The notes beneath the pieces are model-generated. The model ran no database searches. It was given only the letters and a program-made list of their open reading frames with translations, and was not told the DNA's origin. DNA of 14,672 nt from Blautia sp. (lineage in GTDB: Bacteria > Bacillota > Clostridia > Lachnospirales > Lachnospiraceae), in the NCBI GenBank assembly GCA_030841965.1, contig JAUUSJ010000105.1, positions 1 to 14,672 on the forward strand, read 5' to 3'. Numbering within the stretch: the first letter of the stretch is position 1; every line of letters begins with the position of its first letter. Below are positions 1 to 6,884 of this stretch, one piece after another. Position numbers and translations under genes: made by a program.

Positions 1-84
1 GCTAAGTATATCGAAAAACCGCTCCACTCTCTATCGTTTTTAGAGGACATATCTTTGGTCTCTCTTCGCTGTGTACTGGCAAAA
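1..84 (-). repeat. Family 1 hairpin element, copy A (5' half only)
   Basis: This is the 5' half of the family 1 element, read on the minus strand and cut by the window edge. It runs from the conserved 5' terminus GCCAGTACACAGC (complement of 68-80) through the variable outer arm to GATATACTTAGC at base 1. It carries the GCGGTTTTTCGA version of the inner stem, as copy B does. The matching 3' half lies outside the window, so pairing cannot be tested here. Confidence 0.85.
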
Positions 85-117
85 CCTTATAAGATTTAAA
101 ATTTTTTTACAAGGAGA

Positions 118-262
118 GATACTACATAGTTTCAATATACGTTTCTCCCTTTTTTACTAACAAAAATTTTACGCTATCGTGCCATGGAACCTATTAGATA
201 TTTCTGTCTTTAAATAATAAGATAAAAAAACAGGGAACTCAGCTTGAAACTATATAGTAATT
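118..262 (+). repeat. Family 2 repeat, copy a, about 145 bp with inverted ends
   Basis: The ends are inverted repeats: TACTACATAGTTTCAA at about 119-134 pairs with TTGAAACTATATAGTA at 244-259, with 14 of 16 positions matching. The first 64 bases reappear, inverted, at 3692-3755. The block AACAAAAATTTTA followed by GCTATCG is the best conserved part. No coding capacity was seen. It looks like a small non-autonomous mobile element or a decayed hairpin. Its function is unknown. Confidence 0.55.
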
Positions 263-272
263 GTCCTTATAA

Positions 273-315
273 AAAGAATTTTATAAGGTTTTACTAGTAC
301 GCAGAAACAAGAGAC
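273..315 (+). repeat. Degenerate family 1 5' end
   Basis: The stretch resembles 3800-3840: both have GAATTTTAT followed by a T-rich tract, an AGTAC core and an A-rich purine run ending in AGAGA or AGAGAC. It is also the inverted counterpart of the sequence right after copy A (73-100, GTACTGGCAAAACCTTATAA). It is best read as a worn 5' terminus of the family 1 element. The rest of that copy is missing. Confidence 0.35.
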
Positions 316-359
316 CGTCTATTGCCACTGACTCCTCAAATTATCAAGTTAATCTGTTG

Positions 360-388
360 TTGAGAAATTTAATCTTTTTTGATATAAT
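360..388 (+). promoter_or_regulatory. Sigma-A type promoter of the LUD gene
   Basis: TTGAGA (360-365) and TATAAT (383-388) are separated by 17 bases. Transcription would start near 395 and give a leader of about 80 bases before the start codon at 476. Confidence 0.7.
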
Positions 389-475
389 GAATTTCAAAAG
401 AACTGTATTTTAAAATAGGTTTTACTATGCAATTACAAATATTTATTACAAGTATTTGAGAAAGGATGGAATTAT

Positions 476-1114
476 ATGACGCCAAAACAACAGGCAAAAA
501 AATTATTAGCAGAAAAGATTATCGCAAAGATGGAAAAACGTTGCTTTGAGGCAAGCTATGTACAGACCAAAGAAGAGGCTTTAGAGAAGGTAAAGTCATA
601 CTTGAAAAAAGGCGCTTCTGTCACCTGGGGAGGGTCTGAAAGTTTAGCCGAAATCGGGTTTAATGACTTTATTCAGGATAATCCAGATTATATTGTACTT
701 GACAGAATGAAAGCAAAAGCAGAGGGAAAGCTGAAAGAGTTTTTCAAGGAGGCATATGTAGCTGATTACTTCCTTATGAGTTCTAATGCCATTACAATGG
801 ACGGAGAACTTGTTAACATCGACGGAAACGCAAACCGTGTTTCTCTTCTCTGCCATGGACCTGAGAACGTAATTATTGTAGCAAGCATGAATAAAATAAC
901 AGATAACGTAGATGATGCAATAAAAAGAATCAAAAGAGAGGCCTGTCCTGCGAATACGATTCGTCTTGGATGTAAAACACCTTGTGCCATGACCGGAATT
1001 TGCAATGACTGCTTAAGTCCAGATTGCATCTGTGCTCAGACAGTAATTACCCGCTTTTCCAAAATCCCAGGCCGTATTAAAGTAATCTTAGTCGAGGAAG
1101 AATTAGGATTCTAA
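476..1114 (+). CDS. LUD-domain protein (LutC/YkgG-like)
   Basis: This 212-residue protein belongs to the LUD family (formerly DUF162), whose members LutB and LutC take part in L-lactate oxidation to pyruvate. The family signature DGELVNIDGNANRV spans residues 110-123. The C-terminal tail is cysteine-rich: C157, C166, C170, C176, C179, C184 and C186 could bind an iron-sulfur cluster or another metal. The start ATG follows GAAAGGA at a normal distance, and a clear promoter lies 90-115 bases upstream. The gene stands alone, with no lutA or lutB beside it, so a role in lactate use is not shown by context. Single-gene LUD proteins of this size are common in Clostridia and their reaction is unproven. 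The family call is firm and the exact role is open. Confidence 0.85.
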   Translation: MTPKQQAKKLLAEKIIAKMEKRCFEASYVQTKEEALEKVKSYLKKGASVTWGGSESLAEIGFNDFIQDNPDYIVLDRMKAKAEGKLKEFFKEAYVADYFLMSSNAITMDGELVNIDGNANRVSLLCHGPENVIIVASMNKITDNVDDAIKRIKREACPANTIRLGCKTPCAMTGICNDCLSPDCICAQTVITRFSKIPGRIKVILVEEELGF

Positions 1115-1270
1115 AAAATTCTAAAACTGATACACTATCAAATTGCTAAGTCTCAAATATAGTATTCTCCTTATTTGAAACTCTACAAGAACTTTAATAA
1201 GAGAAGACATTTCTCGACAAAACATCAATAAAAATCATATGGCATCAGTACATCTGCGAATATCATTTTC

Positions 1271-1483
1271 GCCAGTACACAGCCAAGAGAGCAAGCAGAT
1301 ATCTCCTCCGAAAACGATAGAGAGTGGAGCGGTTTTTCGATATACTTAGCTTTGCCGCTGGAGCACTGTTTGAGCAGCGTAGCTGCGAGTTTGCGGGAAG
1401 CGGCAAAAATCAGCGTATGTCGAAAAACCGTGGGAACGAACGTGTTTTAGGAGGAGATATCTGCTTGCTCTCTTAGCGTCTCC
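1271..1483 (+). repeat. Family 1 hairpin element, copy B (full length)
   Basis: This is a complete copy from GCCAGTACACAGC to GCGTCTCCC. The outer arms 1285-1315 and 1444-1474 are complementary at 30 of 31 positions. The next stem pairs CGGTTTTTCGATATAC with GTATGTCGAAAAACCG. Inside it are a stem TTTGCCGCT/AGCGGCAAA and a tip hairpin GCAGC-GTA-GCTGC. The element lies 3' of the LUD gene on the same strand and is convergent with glyA. It is followed by a run of C and then by the 73-bp tandem repeats. Confidence 0.9.
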
Positions 1484-1685
1484 CCCCCACACACCTTTAA
1501 CTTGAGAATTTACCCCTGACTCAAGATAAACATCTGACTGCTCTCTTAGCGTCTCCTCCTCACGACCTTTAACTTGAGAATTTACCTCTAACTCAGGATA
1601 AACATCTGACTGCTCTCTTAGCGTCTCCCCCTCACGCACCTTTAACTTGAAAGTTTACTCATACAAAGGATACTTCTGCGTCAAT
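1468..1685. repeat. 73-bp tandem repeats spanning the glyA 3' end
   Basis: Two full units (1468-1540 and 1541-1612) and a third unit from 1613 share CTCTCTTAGCGTCTCC, then CCTTTAACTTGA, then a TTTAC block. The third unit runs into the last codons of glyA, including its stop at 1655-1657. Units 1 and 2 keep a diverged version of that end: GGATAAACATCTGACTG corresponds to GGATACTTCTGCGTC. Each unit begins with the 3' terminus of family 1, so the array seems to have copied element end plus gene end together. Confidence 0.75.
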
Positions 1686-2890
1686 CCCTTCACAATCGCC
1701 TCTGCCGCCTCAAGCTCACCGTCAAGCACAGCCAATTTAATCGCCTCTGCAACCTGCTCCATATCGTCTTCTTTCAATCCTCTCGTTGTAACCGCAGGTG
1801 TTCCAAGACGAATACCACTTGTCACAAATGGAGATTTCGGGTCATTTGGCACTGTATTTTTATTACATGTAATATGAACACTATCCAATAACTTCTCTAC
1901 TTCTTTTCCCGTCTTATCAAACTTCTTAAGGTCCACAAGCATCAAATGATTATCCGTACCACCAGACACGATATCAAATCCACGCTCCATAAGCGCCTCT
2001 GCAAGCTTGCTCGCATTCTTCACAACCTGTGCCTGATAAGCCTTGAATTCATCTGATAATGCTTCTTTAAAGCATACCGCCTTAGCCGCAATCACATGCA
2101 TCAAAGGACCTCCCTGGATTCCTGGGAAAATAGCTTTATTAAAGTTGTATTTTTTATTCACTTCCTCACTAGATAAAATCATACCACCTCTTGGGCCTCT
2201 CAGTGTTTTATGTGTTGTCGTCGTTGTGACATGGGCATAAGGAATTGGACTTTCATGTAGACCTGCCGCCACAAGACCTGCGATATGAGCCATATCTACC
2301 ATCAAAACTGCTCCGACCTCATCTGCAATCTCTCTAAATTTCTTGAAATCGATAGCTCTTGCGTAGGCACTCGCACCAGCCACAATTAATTTAGGTTTGC
2401 ATTCTAGAGCAATCTTTCTTACATTATCGTAGTCGATAAATCCATCGTCATTGACTCCGTAAGGAACACAGTGATAATTTTTTCCAGACATATTGACAGG
2501 ACTTCCATGTGTCAAATGTCCGCCGTGGTCGAGATTCATTCCCATAAATGTATCACCTGGCTCCATCACTGCGAAAAATACTGCCATATTCGCCTGAGCA
2601 CCAGAATGTGGCTGCACATTTACATACTCACATCCAAAAAGCTCTTTGGCTCTATCTCTTGCTAAATTTTCCACAACGTCTACATACTCACAGCCGCCGT
2701 AATATCTTTTTCCAGGATATCCCTCTGCATACTTATTCGTCAGATGGCTTCCCATTGCAGCCATAACTGCCTTAGAAACTAAATTCTCAGAAGCAATCAG
2801 CTCCAAATTATTTCTCTGTCTCTTAAGCTCATCCTCCATTGCCTTTGCTACTTCTGGGTCAAAACTTTGTACCTCGCTAAAATCAAACAT
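1655..2890 (-). CDS. glyA: Serine hydroxymethyltransferase
   Basis: This cytosolic PLP enzyme interconverts serine plus tetrahydrofolate and glycine plus 5,10-methylene-tetrahydrofolate, supplying glycine and one-carbon units. Its 411 residues match the usual family length. The PLP lysine is K228 in VTTTTTHKTLRGPRGG. D199 and H202 in VDMAH contact the cofactor ring. The N-terminal ELIASEN and the HSGAQAN motif near residue 95 are intact. The start ATG follows GGAGG in the same strand with about 6-7 bases between them. The gene lies 30 bases downstream of the ACT-domain gene and probably shares its transcript. Its 3' end has been caught up in a 73-bp tandem duplication, but the reading frame ends normally. 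Confidence 0.97.
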   Translation of the reverse strand: MFDFSEVQSFDPEVAKAMEDELKRQRNNLELIASENLVSKAVMAAMGSHLTNKYAEGYPGKRYYGGCEYVDVVENLARDRAKELFGCEYVNVQPHSGAQANMAVFFAVMEPGDTFMGMNLDHGGHLTHGSPVNMSGKNYHCVPYGVNDDGFIDYDNVRKIALECKPKLIVAGASAYARAIDFKKFREIADEVGAVLMVDMAHIAGLVAAGLHESPIPYAHVTTTTTHKTLRGPRGGMILSSEEVNKKYNFNKAIFPGIQGGPLMHVIAAKAVCFKEALSDEFKAYQAQVVKNASKLAEALMERGFDIVSGGTDNHLMLVDLKKFDKTGKEVEKLLDSVHITCNKNTVPNDPKSPFVTSGIRLGTPAVTTRGLKEDDMEQVAEAIKLAVLDGELEAAEAIVKGLTQKYPLYE

Positions 2891-2920
2891 TTTTCTTCCT
2901 CCATTGCTTTTCTATGTTCA

Positions 2921-3388
2921 TTAGTCCACTAATTTTTCTCGGATGGACTCTACAACCTTAGCTGCATATTTTTCCTTTACCAATACTGTAATCTTAATCT
3001 CTGATGTAAAAATTGTCTCGATATTAACTCCGACGTCATAGATTGCACCAAACATCTTTGCCGCTGTTCCAATATCACTCATCATGCCTGCTCCCACGAT
3101 AGAAACCTTTGCCACATCATTGTCAATCTCGATTTCCTTATAATCGGGCTCAAAATCTGCCTTAATCGCCTCCACCGCTGACTGAGCTAAATCCTGAGAT
3201 AATACAAAAGAAATATCCTTTGTGTTTTCTCTTCCCACGGATTGTACAATCAGGTCAATATTAATTCCCTTTTTCGCAATGATATCAAAAAGCTGATATG
3301 CAATCCCTGGCTCATTTTTCACTCCAATCACAGAAACTCTGGCAATATCAGTGCTACTTTTTACTCCGCTAATCAATGTTTTTTCCAT
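2921..3388 (-). CDS. Stand-alone double ACT-domain protein, aspartokinase regulatory type
   Basis: This 155-residue protein has two ACT domains, at about residues 16-85 and 92-155. It matches the C-terminal regulatory part of aspartokinase: ARVSVIGVKNEPGIA opens the first domain, and AKVSIVGAGMMSDIG with TSEIKITVLV forms the second. The N-terminal MEKTLISGV resembles the internal start that yields the beta subunit of Bacillus aspartokinase II. No kinase domain is present upstream. ACT pairs of this kind bind amino acids such as lysine or threonine. The start ATG is preceded by AAAGGAG. Directly followed by glyA, it may sense an amino acid for this pair or serve as a regulatory subunit for a kinase encoded elsewhere. 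The ligand is not known. Confidence 0.85.
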   Translation of the reverse strand: MEKTLISGVKSSTDIARVSVIGVKNEPGIAYQLFDIIAKKGINIDLIVQSVGRENTKDISFVLSQDLAQSAVEAIKADFEPDYKEIEIDNDVAKVSIVGAGMMSDIGTAAKMFGAIYDVGVNIETIFTSEIKITVLVKEKYAAKVVESIREKLVD

Positions 3389-3479
3389 CTGTCTTTTCTC
3401 CTTTATCTTAAATTTTTCTTGACACTACCTGTACAAGCTGTAACCCTATTACACTTTTTAAACTTCGTCTTTGCATATA

Positions 3480-3641
3480 TTATATGACAACTTCCTCTTC
3501 TGATTTTACTTGTATGCTTTCCTCTCGGAAAGATTCTATCCTTTCTTTTGTTAAACAATTGCCATTCCCCATAGCTAAAACAAAGGGTTTTACAGGCTTA
3601 TCCGATAGAAGAAGAGCATACATAACGTCAAAATCTGCCAT
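3480..3641 (-). pseudogene. Possible gene remnant, 53 codons
   Basis: An open frame on the minus strand begins MADFDVMYALLLSDKPVK and ends in an acidic KSEEEVVI tail. Its composition looks protein-like, and the frame stays open for about 30 more codons upstream. No ribosome binding site precedes the ATG, and the family 2 repeat starts just upstream of it. It may be the 3' end of a gene broken by that repeat, or a chance frame. The protein is not recognised. It ends 91 bases before the ACT gene, so this stretch also has to hold the ACT-glyA promoter. Only an isolated TATAAT (complement of 3478-3483) was seen there, without a convincing -35. Confidence 0.25.
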
Positions 3642-3755
3642 ATGGCTTAGTATACACGTTTTTTTATTTCGTGTAAAGAGTCTAAATCTCAGACGATAGC
3701 CTAAAATTTTTGTAAGTAAAAAACAGAGAACTCATATTAAAACTATATAGTAATG
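3636..3755 (-). repeat. Family 2 repeat, copy b (partial)
   Basis: On the minus strand, 3755 to 3692 aligns over 64 bases with 118-181, starting TACTATATAGTTTTAATAT and including ACAAAAATTTTA plus GCTATCG. Similarity then fades but can be followed through a shared ATAAAAAAAC block to about 3640. The far inverted end present in copy a is not clear here. The segment contains two small hairpins, GTCT-AGAC and ACACG-CGTGT. Confidence 0.5.
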
Positions 3756-3800
3756 ATACCAGGGTCAAAAGGTCTAAAATCCGATGCAAGCTTGCTTGCA
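3754..3800 (-). repeat. Family 3 repeat (GGGTCAAAAGGTC type), left piece
   Basis: Read on the minus strand this matches 9462-9511: both have TTGCAAGCAAGCTT, then CATCGG, then GACCTTTTGACCC and TATCAT. A second family 3 end, CCTTTTGACCCC, lies at 3931-3942 in inverted orientation. The pair may therefore be the two ends of one copy with about 150 bases of other material between them. Confidence 0.6.
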
Positions 3801-3817
3801 AAAGAATTTTATCGTAT

Positions 3818-3840
3818 TTCGCCAGTACATAGCAAAGAGA
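3818..3840 (+). repeat. Isolated 5' terminus of family 1
   Basis: TTTCGCCAGTACATAGCAAA followed by GAGA matches the 5' end of full family 1 copies, but the sequence then leaves the family. This is either a truncated copy or an end captured by recombination. Confidence 0.6.
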
Positions 3841-3842
3841 AA

Positions 3843-3903
3843 AAAATTGAAAAGAAAAAGGAAATCAAAGCAAAACCCACTAATAACTTCGATTTCCTTT
3901 TCC
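3843..3903 (-). terminator. Intrinsic terminator of the galE-galT operon
   Basis: AAAAGGAAATC (3856-3866) and GATTTCCTTTT (3891-3901) form an 11-bp stem. Read on the minus strand, the hairpin runs into TTTTTCTTTTCAATTTTTTT, a strong U tract. It lies about 65 bases past the galT stop. On the plus strand the U tract is only four bases, so termination should be mainly for galT. Confidence 0.75.
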
Positions 3904-3967
3904 TGTATCAAATTATCGGGGGCAAAACGCCTTTTGACCCCACGATAGAATAAACGCTAAAAATTTA

Positions 3968-5455
3968 CTAGATAGATGCGATAAATTTAAGGAATGCTGC
4001 CTTTCCTTTCTCATCTCTCTTATATACGCCAGCCTGCTCTAAGATGGACGCATACACAAGTCCAACCTCGTCTTGAACAATTTTATCGATATTTTCTGCA
4101 TTGACATCGTCATATTTCGCCAAAAATTCATCGACCCAGTCTGCATGTTTCGCTAATACTTCGTCTTTTCTTAAATCTTTTCCAGCAAGTATCGCTTCTT
4201 TTAAATCTCTTAGCTCATTCTTTAGACGAGCTGGCAAAACGGCAAGTCCCATAACCTCAATTAATCCGATATTTTCCTTTTTGATATGATGATGCTCTTT
4301 ATGAGGATGGTAAAGACCATCTGGGCATTCCTCTGTCGTAATATTATTGCGAAGAACTAAGTCCATCTCAAACATATCTCCAACCTTTCTCGCAATCGGA
4401 GTGATTGTATTATGTGGAATTCCATCTGTCTTAGCATAAATATAGGCATCCTCATCGGTATACTCTCTCCAAGCTTTTAGTACTTTATCCGCAGCATCCA
4501 CTAAAACCTCTGTATCTTTATGGCGAATTCGGATGACAGACATCGGCCACTTCACAATACCAGCCTCAATCTCCTCAAATCCCGGTATTGTAACCTTTGT
4601 CTCAATCGGAGCTTTCGCCATAGCAAATGTATAATGTCCTCCCTGGAAATGGTCATGTGTCAAGATAGAACCGCCCACGATTGGAAGGTCCGCATTAGAA
4701 CCCAAGAAATAATGTGGGAATAATGCGACAAAGTCAAATAATTTGCGAAAAGCTGCTCTGTCAATCTTCATCGGTGTATGCTCCGCGTTAAATACGATAC
4801 AATGCTCGTTATAATATACATATGGAGAATACTGTAAAAAGAAGTTCTCACCATTCATAATAAGTGGAATAATTCTGTGATTTTCCCTAGCTGGATGATT
4901 TAATCTTCCTGCATATCCCTCATTTTCCTTACAAAGCTGGCATTTTGGGTAAGCTGATTGCTTTGCGCTAAGTGCCGCTGCAATTGCCTTTGGGTCCTTC
5001 TCTGGCTTTGAGAGATTGATAGTAATATCCAAATCACCGTACTCTGTGCTCGCAACCCATTTCATATCTTTTTTCACACGGTAAGTACGAATATAATCTG
5101 AATCCTTGCTAAGCTTATAATAATACTCTGTCGCTTCCTTTGGGTCCTTTGCGTAGAGTTCCTTAAACGTTCTTCGAATCTCGGATGGCCTTGGCATCAG
5201 ACAGTTCATAATCTTCGTATCTAGTAAATCTCTATGTACGACCGTATTCTCCTCCAAAATTCCCTGCTCAGCTGCATAGTCAAGCATCTCTTTTAAAACC
5301 GCCTCAAGGTCAACCTCGCCCGTCACCTCTACTTCCTCGAAATCGTCCAGTTTCAAAATCTCCAAAATAAGATTCGTCGCATATACCTTATCATCCTCTG
5401 TCAATAACCCACAATCCAAGCCATATTTCACTAATTTACTAACTGCTTCATTCAT
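3968..5455 (-). CDS. galT: UTP--hexose-1-phosphate (galactose-1-phosphate) uridylyltransferase, class II
   Basis: The enzyme transfers UMP between UDP-glucose and galactose-1-phosphate in the cytosolic Leloir pathway. At 495 residues it has the length of the class II form typical of Firmicutes, unlike the roughly 350-residue class I enzyme. The catalytic region is GGSILTHDHFQGG, with H267 and H269. YNEHCIVF (residues 215-222) and a CxxC pair (C172, C175) are also present. ATG follows GGAGG with 8 bases of spacing. It lies 32 bases after galE on the same strand and is followed by a strong terminator, so the two form a short operon. No galK is in the window. The galactokinase or a galactoside phosphorylase supplying galactose-1-phosphate must be elsewhere. 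Confidence 0.95.
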   Translation of the reverse strand: MNEAVSKLVKYGLDCGLLTEDDKVYATNLILEILKLDDFEEVEVTGEVDLEAVLKEMLDYAAEQGILEENTVVHRDLLDTKIMNCLMPRPSEIRRTFKELYAKDPKEATEYYYKLSKDSDYIRTYRVKKDMKWVASTEYGDLDITINLSKPEKDPKAIAAALSAKQSAYPKCQLCKENEGYAGRLNHPARENHRIIPLIMNGENFFLQYSPYVYYNEHCIVFNAEHTPMKIDRAAFRKLFDFVALFPHYFLGSNADLPIVGGSILTHDHFQGGHYTFAMAKAPIETKVTIPGFEEIEAGIVKWPMSVIRIRHKDTEVLVDAADKVLKAWREYTDEDAYIYAKTDGIPHNTITPIARKVGDMFEMDLVLRNNITTEECPDGLYHPHKEHHHIKKENIGLIEVMGLAVLPARLKNELRDLKEAILAGKDLRKDEVLAKHADWVDEFLAKYDDVNAENIDKIVQDEVGLVYASILEQAGVYKRDEKGKAAFLKFIASI

Positions 5456-5487
5456 ACCTTTTTCCTCCGATTCAACCTATAAACTTA

Positions 5488-6486
5488 TTATTCGGCAAAG
5501 CCATGTGGATGATTCTTATGCCAATTCCAAGCTGTCGCTATAATCTCCTCCAAATCGTCATGCTCTGGCTTCCATCCGAGAACTTCCTTCGCCTTTGCGC
5601 TGGATGCAATCAAAGTAGCTGGGTCTCCCGCTCTTCTAGGTGCCATCTCGACCTTAATTGGGTCCCCCGTCACCTTTCTAGCTGTGTCGATAACTTGTTT
5701 TACTGTATGTCCAACACCATTTCCTAAATTAAAGATATTGCTCTCATTGCCTGCCATCAAATACTTCACAGCTAAGATATGAGCCTGTGCTAAGTCTAAT
5801 ACATGGATATAATCTCTCACGCATGTTCCATCTATCGTATCATAGTCATCTCCGAAAATGCTGATTGCCTCTCTCTGACCATTTGGAACCTGAAGAATCA
5901 AAGGAATTAAATGTGTCTCTGGGTTATGAGCCTCTCCGATTTTGCCATTTGGATGAGCACCGCAAGCATTAAAGTAACGAAGAGATACATAGCGAAGTCC
6001 GTGAGCTCTTCCTGTCCACTTAAACATCTTCTCCATAGAAAGTTTTGTCTCACCGTATGTATTCGTAGGCTCTGTCTTATCGGACTCCAAAATTGGCACA
6101 CGCTCTGGCTCTCCGTATGTCGCTGCCGTGGAGGAAAATACAACCTTGTCAATGCCGTGCGCAACCAATGCCTCTAACAGTACTTTTGTGCCACAGAGGT
6201 TATTGTCGTAGTATTTTAATGGATTTACCATACTCTCTCCGACGAGGGAGTTCGCTGCGAAATGAATCACGGCGTCGATATCTGTCTCTTTTGAAAATAC
6301 GTCATCCAAAAATGCTCTGTCTCTGATATCGCCCTTATAAAATTTAGCTTTTTCGTGTACCGCCTCGATATGACCTGTCTCTAAATTGTCAATAATTACT
6401 ACATCCTGTCCGTCATCGATGAGCTCATATACTGTATGAGACCCGATATAACCTGCTCCACCTAATACTAAAACTTTCATTTTCAC
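5488..6486 (-). CDS. galE: UDP-glucose 4-epimerase
   Basis: This NAD-dependent short-chain dehydrogenase interconverts UDP-galactose and UDP-glucose. Its 332 residues match the bacterial GalE length. The NAD-binding GGAGYIGSH lies at residues 9-17. The catalytic YxxxK is Y144 and K148 in TYGETK, with the SST of the active site at 118-120. The substrate-binding C-terminal half is complete. Two ATG codons lie two codons apart. GGAAG sits 7 bases before the first (6486), which is preferred, and the second at 6480 remains possible. It is the first gene of the galE-galT operon and has a clear promoter 80-110 bases upstream. Confidence 0.96.
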   Translation of the reverse strand: MKMKVLVLGGAGYIGSHTVYELIDDGQDVVIIDNLETGHIEAVHEKAKFYKGDIRDRAFLDDVFSKETDIDAVIHFAANSLVGESMVNPLKYYDNNLCGTKVLLEALVAHGIDKVVFSSTAATYGEPERVPILESDKTEPTNTYGETKLSMEKMFKWTGRAHGLRYVSLRYFNACGAHPNGKIGEAHNPETHLIPLILQVPNGQREAISIFGDDYDTIDGTCVRDYIHVLDLAQAHILAVKYLMAGNESNIFNLGNGVGHTVKQVIDTARKVTGDPIKVEMAPRRAGDPATLIASSAKAKEVLGWKPEHDDLEEIIATAWNWHKNHPHGFAE

Positions 6487-6565
6487 TCTTCCTTTCTTCC
6501 TTGCATATGATAAGCTCTCTTAAAATTTATTAATTTGAGCTTTGCTTTCTTGTTTTGTTATATTC

Positions 6566-6594
6566 ATTATGCAGTATTTCGATATTCTATTCAA
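6566..6594 (-). promoter_or_regulatory. Promoter of galE-galT
   Basis: On the minus strand TTGAAT (6594-6589) and CATAAT (6571-6566) are 17 bases apart. Transcription would start near 6559, giving a leader of about 70 bases. The promoter lies between family 1 copy C and galE. Confidence 0.6.
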
Positions 6595-6672
6595 TGGGAA
6601 AATGTTTTTTATTCATGTAATTTTGTTGCATTATTTTTGGGTGATGCAATGGAGACGCAATGGGAATGAAAA

Positions 6673-6884
6673 GAGACGCGAAGAGAGCCGACAGATATCT
6701 CCTCTGAAAACACGTTCGTTCCCACGATTTTTCGACATACGCCGATTTTTGCCGCCTCCCGCAAACTCGCGCCTACGGCACTCAAACAGTGCTCCAGCGG
6801 CAAAGCTAAGTATATCGAAAAATCGCTCCACTCTCTATCGTTTTCAGAGGAGATATCTGTCGGCTCTCTTCGCTGTGTACTGGC
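6673..6884 (-). repeat. Family 1 hairpin element, copy C (full length)
   Basis: This is a complete copy on the minus strand, with its 3' end facing galE. Arms 6678-6711 and 6840-6873 are perfectly complementary over 34 bases. The inner stem is CGATTTTTCGATATAC paired with GTATGTCGAAAAATCG, and the tip hairpin is GTGCC-GTA-GGCGC. The 3' terminus GCGTCTC appears twice, at 6673-6679 and near 6652-6658, as if the end had been duplicated. Confidence 0.92.

Noticed and set aside
1115..1270. Terminator of the LUD gene
   Set aside because: Only a weak TCAAATA/TATTTGA pairing near 1154-1178 was seen, without a U tract.
1346..1639. A 97-codon minus-strand frame across copy B and the 73-bp array, with repeated peptide units
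   Set aside because: The repeats in the peptide come from the tandem DNA duplication, there is no ribosome binding site, and the frame runs through the structured element.
2891..3480. Glycine riboswitch or T-box before the ACT-glyA pair
   Set aside because: No glycine aptamer core or T-box sequence was recognised in the short upstream stretches.
3753..3953. A 66-codon plus-strand frame
   Set aside because: It spans family 3, the isolated family 1 end and the galT terminator, and it has no ribosome binding site.
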